Below are positions 8,672-18,384 of a stretch of 64,000 nt of DNA, one piece after another (position 1 is the stretch's first letter; each line of letters begins with the position of its first letter). Origin of the DNA: Actinomucor elegans (taxonomy: Eukaryota; Mucoromycota; Mucoromycetes; Mucorales; Mucoraceae). The DNA is taken from assembly GCA_026027325.1 (NCBI GenBank), contig JAMSLZ010000006.1, positions 930,001 through 994,000 on the forward strand. The letters are read 5' to 3'. The translations under genes and the position numbers were made by a program. The notes beneath the pieces were generated by a model. The model did no database searches, was not told where the DNA came from, and saw nothing but the letters and a program-made list of their open reading frames with translations.

Positions 8672-9835
8672 ATGATACCTTGTACTCTTAGACCAAGATT
8701 GCTATTGAATAATGGTAGTTTTATTGCATTCAACAACTTTCAGTATGACTCAACTTTTTTTTTCTTGTTAGTTTTGAGAAATTCGTTGCAGAAAAGCGCA
8801 ACAAGAAAGTTTTATGCTACAGATAATCACGATCGTAACACATCAATGGAAGATGATTTCCTCGGTCAAGATTCTATGAAGCAAATGTTTGAGGAAGAGA
8901 TTGACCGGGAAGAAACCAAACATTTTTGGGAAATAGACAGTAAAAAACGAAGCGGCTACGACAACCGTAGAAAATCACCAGAGGCCGTACACAAAGATAC
9001 CAGAGACTTTCAAGTGCTACTTAAAGGTCTTTTTGCTAATAACAGTAAACCCAGTGAGCCAGCGCCCCTAGTCACCCCTTTGAACAAAAAATCAACCACG
9101 GTTATCGAGGAAAAACTGTTGGAAATGATGCTGCAAAATAAGAAACCATACAAGCCAAAAGCACCATTGCCTCGAAGTGCTATGGCTGCTATGTATGCTA
9201 AAACAGCTGAGAGAACAAGACAGTCGCGACAAGAACAAGAGGGAGACGATGATATCTTGGATTTCTTGAACCCATCCAGCACAGTCAATTGGAATAAACA
9301 AGATGTGTTAAGCAACGAGAGCATTCAATTGAAAGAAAAGGAAATGAAGACGATTCAGAGCATTGTCGATACAACCAATGAACTCGACTTACTGCAACGT
9401 ATTCAAAAAGAAATCAACCAAGACGAATATCCTGCTTATTACCCTAATGTGCTTGCAAAAGCAATCGAACATGCATCGCTAAAGGATCCTTACTTGGCTT
9501 TATCCATCTTTGAACAAGCAAAAAACAAGAGTATGACGAGTTATATCATGGGATGTACTACGACTGTATATAATCGTTTGCTGATGTTACGCTGGGATGT
9601 TTGGAGAGACGTGTATGGTATGTTGGATCTAGTGGAAGAAATGACTGTGAATGGTATTGCCTATGACAATGATTCTCGACGTATCATTCGTTCTGTTGTG
9701 AATGAAATCGAATCAGAAGGAAGCTGTATAGATTCAGATGAGCCGTCGACAGGTGTTTATTGGAATGCAGAAGAAAGAAGAAATTGTCATATAATGAAAG
9801 AGTTGGCTGGCAAATGGCTCATTACAAAAGTGTAG
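8672..9835 (+). CDS. Mtf2/Nam1-like mitochondrial protein
   Basis: The frame is open for 387 codons from 8672. An in-frame 57-nt segment, 8715-8771 (GGTAGT.. TTAG), has intron signals; removing it gives an N-terminus MIPCTLRPRLLLNNVLRNSL followed by KSATRKFYAT, a better mitochondrial presequence (Arg, Leu, Ser, no acids). The middle is charged and low-complexity. The C-terminal ~170 residues contain YPNVLAKAIEHASLKDPYLALSIFEQ, then SYIMGCTTTVYNRLLMLRWD, then LVEEMTVNGIAYD, which I recognise as the C-terminal domain of fungal Mtf2/Nam1 proteins (mitochondrial mRNA processing and translation, helical-repeat-like). Family placement rests on this pattern. AATAAA at 9859. The 3' end converges on the USP gene 59 bp away. 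Confidence 0.6.
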   Translation: MIPCTLRPRLLLNNGSFIAFNNFQYDSTFFFLLVLRNSLQKSATRKFYATDNHDRNTSMEDDFLGQDSMKQMFEEEIDREETKHFWEIDSKKRSGYDNRRKSPEAVHKDTRDFQVLLKGLFANNSKPSEPAPLVTPLNKKSTTVIEEKLLEMMLQNKKPYKPKAPLPRSAMAAMYAKTAERTRQSRQEQEGDDDILDFLNPSSTVNWNKQDVLSNESIQLKEKEMKTIQSIVDTTNELDLLQRIQKEINQDEYPAYYPNVLAKAIEHASLKDPYLALSIFEQAKNKSMTSYIMGCTTTVYNRLLMLRWDVWRDVYGMLDLVEEMTVNGIAYDNDSRRIIRSVVNEIESEGSCIDSDEPSTGVYWNAEERRNCHIMKELAGKWLITKV

Positions 9836-9894
9836 ATTTGGTATACTTTATTAGATATAATAAATCATAGAATGTATATATTATTATGGATGGT

Positions 9895-10499
9895 CTATTT
9901 GTGCGTGATTGATGATTCACTACTACTGCTGCTTGCTTTACTGATTTCGTCAACTGCAAGCTGTCCAGTTTGAACGCCTATGATTTATAAATATTAGTAC
10001 AATACACAAGTGTTTCATGCAGTATCTTACTTTGGCTTAAAGGCATTGTATGGACTGGTCTCTTGTGAACCACCTTCTTCTTCTTCTGAGGTCGAATCAC
10101 GGTTACAGGAACTGGTGATTTATGCACCAGATAGGTTGAAATGGATCCCATCAGCAAGCTAGATTTTAGCATGAATATCATTAAATGAATATTGCACTAC
10201 CCTACACTGCAAGAATTTACCCTTTTACTGTGCCTCTGCCTCTGCTTCCACAAACTACCATGGTCAATGATAGCTGTTCAATCTGTAAAAGAAAAGTGTC
10301 AATAGGACTTGTCGCAAAAATATTTCAAAGCAAAAAAAGTACCAAATTGATTAAAACATCCTTCACTTTTCCACAAATAGCGTAAGTAATTAGATCTATA
10401 TCAAATAGCAGCATTTGGCCGAGAATCTTTTTAGATTCCTCTGTGATCGTTTCAGAAGCCTTGTTCAGCTAGAGTCAAATGTGTTAATTACCATCCTCG

Positions 10500-10531
<32 letters not shown>

Positions 10532-11409
10532 ATTTATTTATATAATACCTCTTTGGATAATGACAGTCCAGCTTCTTTGACGGCTTCTGGATTGTCTTCT
10601 CGGTTCACTGCTGTAACCACATACAGCTTATCTCCATCGCGCATCATGGTACCCATTGTCCATTCAATCGCATGATAACTTTCGTCACTGAAATCACAAG
10701 CAACCAAATAAGACCGACTGCGTCGTGTAGGCCTCAAATCTTCTGTCAGTGTACCTTCGGATCCAGCGCCATAATGATTTATCACCACAATTCGGTCGGG
10801 TCTTTTTGTTACAACTGCTTTATCAGCAAACACAAGTAAGTTACGTCGTACGGATACACTCTGGCTCCTTAGTGATTTGGAACGCTGTTGGATCGACATA
10901 GGATTTGGCCTGACAGCTTCTACTGGGATATGTCGATTGGATTCCGTGATACGTATCAATTCATCGTCGGCATCAGACTCGTCGTCCTCTGTATTTTTAG
11001 GCACAGTGTCCACTGGTGAAGTGATATCTAATGCTCCTGCTGCTAATGCAGTGGTTGTGACTGTGGTAGCCGGCGCGTGATGCACAAGTGTCATGCTGGG
11101 CGGATTTGGAGTAGTAGCAGTAGTAGTAGTATTAGTAGTAATATCATCAATAATGATCTCTTGAGGTTCTTCTTCAGTAAGGCTATCCTCTGAACTGGTA
11201 CTGTCTTCATCACCACAAGGCAGAATGAGTTTGTTGGGATCATCTTTATCTACTATGATGGCTGCAGGTACTGTGTTATCTTCGGGATTCACCCTGTTGA
11301 TAATTTCAATGTCTCGTAAAAGCTCTGCGTTATTTTTAAAAGATTCCTCAGTAGTGAGTGGATGGTTATCATCGTCTATGGGCACAACGGAGGCGCCTGG
11401 ATCAGACAT
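9895..11409 (-). CDS. universal stress protein (USP) domain protein
   Basis: Five exons: 11409-10549, 10468-10343, 10282-10221, 10158-10031 and 9977-9895. Each junction has GT..AG signals and keeps frame, giving 419 residues. The N-terminal ~225 residues are acidic and Ser/Thr-rich, probably disordered, with a poly-Thr stretch and a basic Ser patch (QQRSKSLRSQSVSVRRN) that could be a kinase target. A USP alpha/beta fold follows: SRSYLVACDFSDESYHAIEW (strand 1 with the nucleotide-site Asp), LYVVTAVNRED, AICGKVKDVL, then MVVCGSRGRGTVKGLLMGSI and SPVPVTVIRP. The last part is the GxRGxG..GS ATP-binding signature of ATP-binding USPs. Intron 1 holds a (TA)n(TG)n microsatellite. The function in fungi is not fixed. 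Confidence 0.85.
10501..10531. repeat. (TA)n(TG)n microsatellite
   Basis: An alternating TA run passes into a TG run in the first intron of the USP gene, on the strand opposite to transcription. Confidence 0.9.
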
Positions 11410-13368
11410 AATATCTTATAAATTACCGAGAAGAAGAGAAGAAAAAAGTAGAAAAGTAAAGATCCAAAGTAAGTCCTGTTTATAAAGTCACATATTTCAA
11501 AGTCAATGGCTATACTGTATGACGTCTATTTCGCAGATAAACCGTGTCTTATGGTCTCATATCGTGCCAAGGGAGAATAGTTGGTTTATAATGAACCATC
11601 AGATACCATTAGGAAAGGTTGCAAGCCCGAAAAAAAAAGTACTAAAGAACGGACAGTTACAAAGTTACATACTTGGAAGCATTGTCGGCTTTCGATTAAG
11701 TGGTACACGATATTAGTGCATTTTTTCCACCAAATAGTAGCTAATCTGATAAAGATACCGTTTTCACTAATCAAAAATAATTGATGCTTCCAATTAGGCG
11801 AAAGAAAAAGAGTAGTTGCTAGTAGATTTGTTTTCAACGAATACAACAGCTCATTTCGAATATGTTTTATTAATCTGAAGCAGCATTTAATTGGAATCAA
11901 CTGAGAGATCTTGCTTTGATTTACACATTATGCTAATTTTTTTAGGTTGTGACCATTGACTAAAATTTAATACCAGAATATAGATGTCATAATGCCAAAG
12001 ATGATAGGTGTTTCTTACTATTATCGCCTTACAGTTTCCCTTTCCTTTTATTATCTCTATACACATATAGTTTAATTGCTGAGTACCGTTTTTTATCGGG
12101 CATTGTTCTTTAAGTATGGGTAACAAATCAAAATTCTTTTTTTTTTTTTTTTTTTTAAAAAAATGTGTGTAGATATATTAATGTGATACGAGTTGATTAA
12201 TGAAAGGTGCAGAAAATCAAATTTTCTTTCAAACGGTATACACTTATAGAAAAGCAAAAATAAAATTTGATTTTGTACAGATTGCTAATTCATAAGGCTC
12301 TTTAGCCGGGCTTGTATTAGCACTTTCACTCGAATATTCTTAAAGACAGTAAAAAAAAAAAAAAGATGTAACATCAGATACGTTTAGAGTTCCCTACTAA
12401 GCTATTATATTGGGGAACAGCTTCTATCATAATGCGAATCAACGCAATACCCATGCGTATCTTTTAACTTCTACATGATATTGCTTTTAACACAAAAGTA
12501 ACCCATTGCTGCCTTTCCGTTTCTTGAGCGTAAATCAACTTTTTCTTATACGACAGGTTTGGAGACACATTGACCTATACTACATGAGGCCATGAACCTA
12601 CTTCAATTAGAAATCATGGCTCTAAAGCGCCATTTGTCATTTCAAATAAATAGATCTTTAGGTCTGAAGGGATTCACACTCCTGCGGAGCGTGAATCCCT
12701 TACTCGGCTAACACCTGACAGAAAACGCCATGTGCTTTTATAGTGGTGCCATGCAAGCTAATTCATTGGAAAAAGCATGTTTTGGTCTATCTATTACCCT
12801 GATATCAGTGTAATATGACCCCTCATTGTGGGTTAGATGCGTTTTTCTAATTTTATCAAGTTTTCAAAGGGCATTGTGTATCTTAAAGATCTCTATCACC
12901 GGCTTCTAAAGTGGTTGTATAACCAAACGAAAACTTATTCCTAAGGGAGGGTTTGGCTCTATCTGTATTGATTGAAGTTCAAAAGCTCATATCAGTCTGT
13001 TAACAATACATATGTAAAAAAAGAAGAGCTTAGCATATTGCCAAGCAGTTTCGTTGATCTAATATTGGTAACTGTCACAATTTCAGTATATATATTGATA
13101 CTATCTGTCTGCAGACCATACCAACCGTAGAATCACTAAGAATTCTTTATTACCAAATGAAAATCTCCTTGCTTTTGATTCGGGGAAGATACCAATGTAT
13201 AAATTTAAATAATATATTTAATGTAACAAACCAATAAGATAAAAAAAAGTTCTACCAGGTTCAGTAATTCATTGTATGAATGGACTACTAATTAAATGCA
13301 TTATGTAATAAGTTCGATCAAGATTTTTAGTATTGATTATCGTTCCATGCCACTCTTCTGAGACATGA

Positions 13369-13413
<45 letters not shown>

Positions 13414-14064
13414 TGCGGCTAAGAAAACATAGTGCATAAGGCGTAAAGTAACGAACACACATCTTGCGTTCTTCAACCTTAATAAAAGCTGTAAAAAATA
13501 ACTACTCTCTTTCGAATGGCACAAGTTGAAGAAAGAGTAAATATTGAACTTTTGCTTCAGAGGTTAAAAAAAACGATATATGGTCAGAGTTGTCCAGATT
13601 TTTTTTTCAGGCTTAGCTATGATTATATAGCTGCATGCATTACAAAAAGTGTGCATTGTTCTGTCTTCCCTCCCTCCCCCAGAATTAATGCTTTAGCCTA
13701 TTTAGTTGTTAATCAAAATACTATTCGAATTTTTAAGGATTTCAGTTGAATCATGCCATAGATTCCTATTAAAATCCCCGCTGATCAATGACTTAATCAT
13801 TATGATACCTATTGATGGGAAATGCTTCAATTCTATGTTATCCTGGCCAGGTTTTTGAGATGCATGATTAACAAATGTGTGCTATCTGAGCAAAAATCAA
13901 ATAGATAAATTAAATTATGTATATTTAGGACGAGAAAAATGTGCTGTACGATGGTCAAATGAATAATACGTACAAGAAATAAATAAAATAACTATATAGA
14001 AAAAAAAACGAAGGGATATAGACATGGTGATAGAGTATATAGAGTTAATACATATGTATAGTAA
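11410..14064. other. 2.65-kb intergenic region
   Basis: Contains the USP 5' flank and no convincing gene. It includes a strong hairpin at 12668-12700, a T16A28 tract at 13369-13412 and scattered A/T runs. Open frames at 11586-11900 and 13516-13749 have no domain, no flanking exon signals and AT-driven composition. Confidence 0.55.
12668..12700. other. strong hairpin
   Basis: Arms AGGGATTCAC (12668-12677) and GTGAATCCCT (12691-12700) pair perfectly over 10 bp. After one mismatch CTCC pairs with GGAG around a TGC loop. It is GC-rich against an AT-rich background. Confidence 0.85.
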
Positions 14065-15114
14065 TTATGAAGTTAAACCAGCTAGTTGTCTTTCTAATTC
14101 ATAGATGCGTTGCTTATGATTGGTGACTTCTTGCTGTAGTATGCGTATATGATCGACTGATTTACGCAAAATGGCACCTTTATTTGGCTTATTGTTATTA
14201 TTGCCGTTTACGTTCACACTAGCCAGTTCTTCAAGCATGGTTTCGGGTAACATAGTTCCTAGTTCTTGTATTCTTTCGTTGATATTCTCGCGTCTTCTTC
14301 GTTCAACTGGAAGAAATTCAGTCCGTTGCATTTATTATAAATTATACACATATATTACCAGCATTATGGGATTCTCTTCTGCGACGTTTCTTTTCAGAAA
14401 GTAGTTGCTGGCTAATTTAGAAAGGGAAAAAAAAAAGTCAGTATACTCTGTGTACTACCAAGCATTTGTTTCATACCTCATTTGTATAGATTCATATTCT
14501 TCAAGACTGCGCGAGCCTGTGGCAGCTAAACTACTACTCGGTGTTTGGTGTTGGTATGCCAATCCTCCCATGTGACCCATAAAGTCGAAGCCCATATGAG
14601 CAGGTGCTGAGAATGGTTGGTCTCCTAAGGATGATAACATGGGTGGCGAAGCAGCTAGAGAAAGGGCGTCTTGCTGAATACTGATAGCATTATGTCTATT
14701 ATGCAGTTCCATTAGATAAGATGTAGGCTGAGAATTATGAGAAAATAGATCCAGGGACGAGGAATAGTCTGAAGGCGATTCTTCTGCTGAAAACTGTTGT
14801 GATGGGAAAAAGTATTGTTGTGGCTGCTGTTGATCAGGAACAATCGTCATATTGCCGATAACAGAAGGATTGATGATAGGAATACCATTATTTGATAATG
14901 AGTCTAAATCATCAAAGTCTTGTAAAGGTGGTGAAGTAGATGAAGGAGATAAGAACTGCTGCTGTGGAAAACAATCAGAGAAATCAAGATGCTGATCTTC
15001 TAAAGAGTCTATCTGTTGCTGTCCCAATGAACTACCAAGTTGGTTTTGAGTAGCTAATAAATGGTATTCAGTTGGGTTCTTCAACTTGTAAGGCGAAGGC
15101 TTCGTGTCAGTCAT
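14065..15114 (-). CDS. bHLH-leucine-zipper transcription factor
   Basis: Three exons: 15114-14477, 14411-14359 and 14306-14065, 310 residues in total, all junctions in frame. The N-terminal ~210 residues are Gln/Ser/Pro-rich, consistent with an activation domain. Exon 2 and the start of exon 3 encode the basic region [20 protein letters not shown], with the H-E-R residues that contact CANNTG/E-box DNA in USF/MITF-type factors. Helix 1 is [12 protein letters not shown], the loop is Asn-rich ([13 protein letters not shown]), helix 2 is [16 protein letters not shown], and a short zipper follows to the stop (heptad Ile/Leu). The His at basic position 5 with Arg at 13 predicts CACGTG preference. 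The protein ends right after the zipper (LAGLTS). Its target pathway is unknown. Confidence 0.88.
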
Positions 15115-15746
15115 ATTATTAAAAAAAAAGAATTATAAATTAAAAGAAAAAGAAAAAAGGAAAAATAGATAGAAGAAATTGAAATGATACTTGGTATTTA
15201 TACACGCAACAGCATGATGTGTATTCTTTGGGGTTTCTTGTACTCACAAATGAAAGATGCGGATATTCAAAAAACATTTCCATTAAAATACAGATAGCCA
15301 ATCAAAAGGAACCTGATAAACAGGTAACCATCTGATGAATCAACTGAGGATGGGTCAGAGTACCCTTCTCTTTTAATAAAGCATAGTAATATGTTGCCCA
15401 AAATATTACATACCTGTTTGGTTCTATTTGAATATGAAACTGTATAAGCAAAAGGATTGATTACGCATATATTTTACATTATAGTAATCTTGTATGGTCT
15501 GTGCATACTGACTGTACATCTAGGGTATAGGGTTTCTTTTAAGAGCATGACGTATATTATCTCAGTTGCAGCTACTGGCACCCACTTGCTCCTATTATAA
15601 ACAAAAGAGTGCGGCAAACGAAAGAAATATCTTCTAAATACAATACAGTTCCCGAGACAGTTTATTGTTCAGAGATCCATGTGTATCAATAGGGAAAACA
15701 ACGTGTATGTGCTTCCTTTTTATTGTAATACTGCTACGGCATGATA
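15115..15746. other. intergenic, bHLH promoter region
   Basis: 0.6 kb upstream of the bHLH gene. There is an A-rich leader directly before the ATG; no other structure recognised. Confidence 0.5.
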
Positions 15747-16493
15747 TTAATATGGCTTATATCGACCTTTTGATGCACTAGATTCAGATGACGATTGCTT
15801 TTTTAATAGCTCCAGCTTCTTTTCTATTGCTCGAATTTTTGCGTCCGTGCTAATACATAGAATAAATATTTCAAAAGTTATATGTTTCAAAAAGTACTAC
15901 TTACGATGAATCTTTCATCTTGTGTCCTTTTAATAAAGAGAACGTGCTAGGTCTCTTATGTAACCCTTGATCCCGTTTCTGGGCCTCCTCTTGTTCAGGC
16001 GTCTTATTAAAAAGTCATTTTAGTGCTGCATAATGAATTCACTATATCTATATTTACCATATGAGCAAATGATACCACCAATGGTTTTCCCTTTATCACC
16101 TTCCGATGCAGTGTATTTATCGCCTCCAATGCTTGCTATCATGTATATGAGTCGATGGTAGCGTATTACAGAGCAAAACCTACCTCTTTCTTTTCATATT
16201 CCAAAAACCCAAATCCTCGAGGTAAACCTTTCTTAGGTCCCAGCCGGTGTACCATAACTTCAATAAACGTAATTTTTCCAAAAGGTTTGAACAGTTGCAG
16301 AAGCGCATATCTTGGAATTTTAGTTTTCAAGTTCAATTGAGGGATTAAACCAACTTACTCGCTCATTGATTCATCAAAATTGCCAATATACAATTTCTAA
16401 TTGCAAAGATCTATTAGAACTATTCTACATTAAACATTTTAATACTAAGATTGGCTTTACTTTTGTATTTGTCGATTGTGCTGTAGGATTCAT
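15747..16493 (-). CDS. RBM18: RBM18-like single-RRM RNA-binding protein
   Basis: Six short exons: 16493-16461, 16396-16359, 16310-16184, 16135-16058, 16002-15905 and 15849-15747. All have GT..AG borders, all phases agree, and they encode 158 residues. The RRM starts at residue 12 with RNP2 KLYIGNF. RNP1 is RGFGFLEY, preceded by GPKKGLP, as in the RBM18 family where the RNP1 region has a basic-Gly insertion. The RRM ends at KPLVVSFAHM. The C-terminal STDAKIRAIEKKLELLKK helix matches the conserved TAKIKAIEAKLK helix of animal RBM18. Its role is unknown; the family is nuclear and poorly studied. No exon exceeds 127 nt, so there is no long open frame on this strand. Alternative: another small RRM family, but the C-terminal helix argues for RBM18. 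Confidence 0.82.
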
Positions 16494-18012
16494 TAGGTAT
16501 AATAGTTTCAGGTAGTATATGCAAAGTGCAGACTTTTTCTTTCTTATTTCATAGATCAAGTCCGAGACGGACCTATAAATGGAAAACTAATTGACGAAGC
16601 GCAAGACAAGAGCCAATCACATTGTTTCCTCAAGAAGCCCAGATTGCTTGACAAAACTCATGATTATTTCATTGCTTGAGTTTTGGGAATCTCGATCTTT
16701 TCGGATGTCTGGCTCAAGAAATAACTTTGGTTCCTTAAATAACTTTATCAAACCCGAAAATCGCGATTCTTTTGAAGCGCCTTGTCAAACGACGCACCCA
16801 TAATCGTTCAAGTATCTTATCAATTCAGGAAATCTCGCTTCTTTTCAAACATCTTCTTATAATGCGACTTCCTTTGTCGTCAAAAATACCATATTATGCC
16901 CTAAACAGCATGCTTTTTTTGCGTGTAGACTTTGAGTTGCTGTACTATTCCCGAGAATCTTTCGTATTTAGAGCATTGATTTTGAAACACCTCATGGAAC
17001 CTGAGAGCCTCGCCTCTTTTCGAACGTTTTCATCGAGGATTATTCATTAAAGCGATGCTAACCCCGAGAATCGTCAATTTCTGATTGAAAGGCTGGTCTT
17101 TATTCTTTGAGATGTGATAGCAATGCCAATATGCCATGCATAGGCCGGTCTTTATCTCTTGAATTGATTATAAATATTTGATATGAGCAAAAGCCACTCT
17201 AAACATTAAAGGATCACCCATTTTTGTTACTAGTGGTTCATTAGGACCAATTGATTGTTTGTTACTAACTTAAATAGCGCAAAGTGCTTTGCTGTAAAAA
17301 CAAAGATCCAGACTGTGATACTTGAGATGGCGCAACTAGGTCCCGTTTTATAAATAAAATGCTCCTTTTTAAGGTAAATCGATAGCTGCATGGTATGACA
17401 CAACAGTAGTCTCAGCCTGGAGATGCAATTTACAAATGTTTGCCTATTCCATTTTGCTTATCAATTTGCATACGCTTAATATCAAAAAAGAGTTAGTCTT
17501 TTATCTTGTTAATTAACGGTGCATAAAAATAACTTCCTTGGCTGTTTCTATCCAGTTTTCTTCCTACACAAAAAAATAAAAAATAAAAATAAAAATAAAT
17601 GAGTGCTGAAAAGGATCTATAAAACGAAAACTCTATCGGTTGAACCAAGAGCGTTGGACTCTTTTTTTTTTTTTTTTTTTACGAGACCTCAACTCCGTCT
17701 AAACCCGGCTTTTCCTCATTTGACAGGCAACTAGCACAGCTTCAAACTGGTTGGATGAGCATTATTTAAAGCTCAAATCTTCAAAAAAAGAAAAAAGTAA
17801 CTAACGCTGTTCCAGACCTGAAGTGCGCGTTTACTCCTAAGGGGATCGCTCAGGGAACCGGAAGACTAATTAACTGGGTCCCGGATCTTGGCTCAAAGGT
17901 ATAAATACGTTAATCATTTTTTTCTTTTTTACATACCATCACTACTATTATTTTTCTTTCCATTCAAAACAAACGCTGGACGTTAAACTGTATCATAAAA
18001 CACTTATAGACA
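16494..18012. other. 1.5-kb intergenic region with degenerate repeats
   Basis: Positions 16680-17090 show a recurring degenerate motif of the type GAGAATCTCG-x-TTCTTTTCAAAC (near 16686, 16757, 16827, 16950, 17000 and 17062). The 3' part is the promoter of the secreted barrel protein, with a T19 run near 17661-17680. No gene seen. Confidence 0.5.
17900..17907 (+). promoter_or_regulatory. TATA box of the secreted DPBB gene
   Basis: TATAAATA lies 106 nt before the ATG at 18013, followed by a pyrimidine-rich stretch typical of strongly expressed fungal promoters. Confidence 0.65.
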
Positions 18013-18384
18013 ATGCAACTCTTTTCTTATATCTTCACTTTATTGGCCACTGCTGCTTTGTTTATGACAGCTCAATGTGCACCTATGCTTGAAGCGCGTG
18101 GTTCCATGTCTGGAAGAGCTACCTATTATGCCGTTGGGTTAGGTTCTTGTGGTGATACTAATTCAGATGGCGAAATGGTCGCTGCTCTTTCTGGTAGTTT
18201 GATGGGTGAAAAAAAATACTGTGGTAAATCGATTACTTTGAAAGGTGGATCTGGTTCAGTTACTGTTAAAGTAGTTGATACTTGCCCTGGTTGCGGCAAA
18301 GGTGATGTCGATTTGAGCCCTGCTGCTTTCAAGAAGCTTGGTTCTCTCAGTAAAGGCGTCATTCCTATCACTTGGTCTCTTTAA
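18013..18384 (+). CDS. secreted RlpA-like double-psi beta-barrel protein
   Basis: 123 residues, one exon. Residues 1-22 form a signal peptide (FSYIFTLLATAALFMTAQC-A), followed by a short propeptide-like stretch ending EARG. The mature part is a compact expansin/barwin-type double-psi barrel: SGRATYYAVGLGSCG, a central Cys (KKYCGKSI), VTVKVVDTCPGCGKGDVDLS with the conserved Asp and Cys pair, and AAFKKLG near the end. Expansin His-Phe-Asp catalysis is incomplete: the Asp of VVDTCPGCG is present but no carbohydrate-binding module follows. Such small proteins are common in fungi, bind cell wall glycans or act as cerato-platanin-like or inhibitor proteins, and are often induced at stages of growth. 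AATAAA is near 18452. Confidence 0.88.
   Translation: MQLFSYIFTLLATAALFMTAQCAPMLEARGSMSGRATYYAVGLGSCGDTNSDGEMVAALSGSLMGEKKYCGKSITLKGGSGSVTVKVVDTCPGCGKGDVDLSPAAFKKLGSLSKGVIPITWSL

Noticed and set aside
13516..13749. 77-codon open frame starting MAQVEERVNIELLL
   Set aside because: No homology recognised, no promoter signals; the rest of the frame is not protein-like.
17620..17720. tRNA-like words (GGTTGAACCAAGAGC, GTTGGACTC)
   Set aside because: No cloverleaf could be formed: the acceptor stem and T arm are missing and the T19 run interrupts it. I found no convincing tRNA or rRNA gene in the window.
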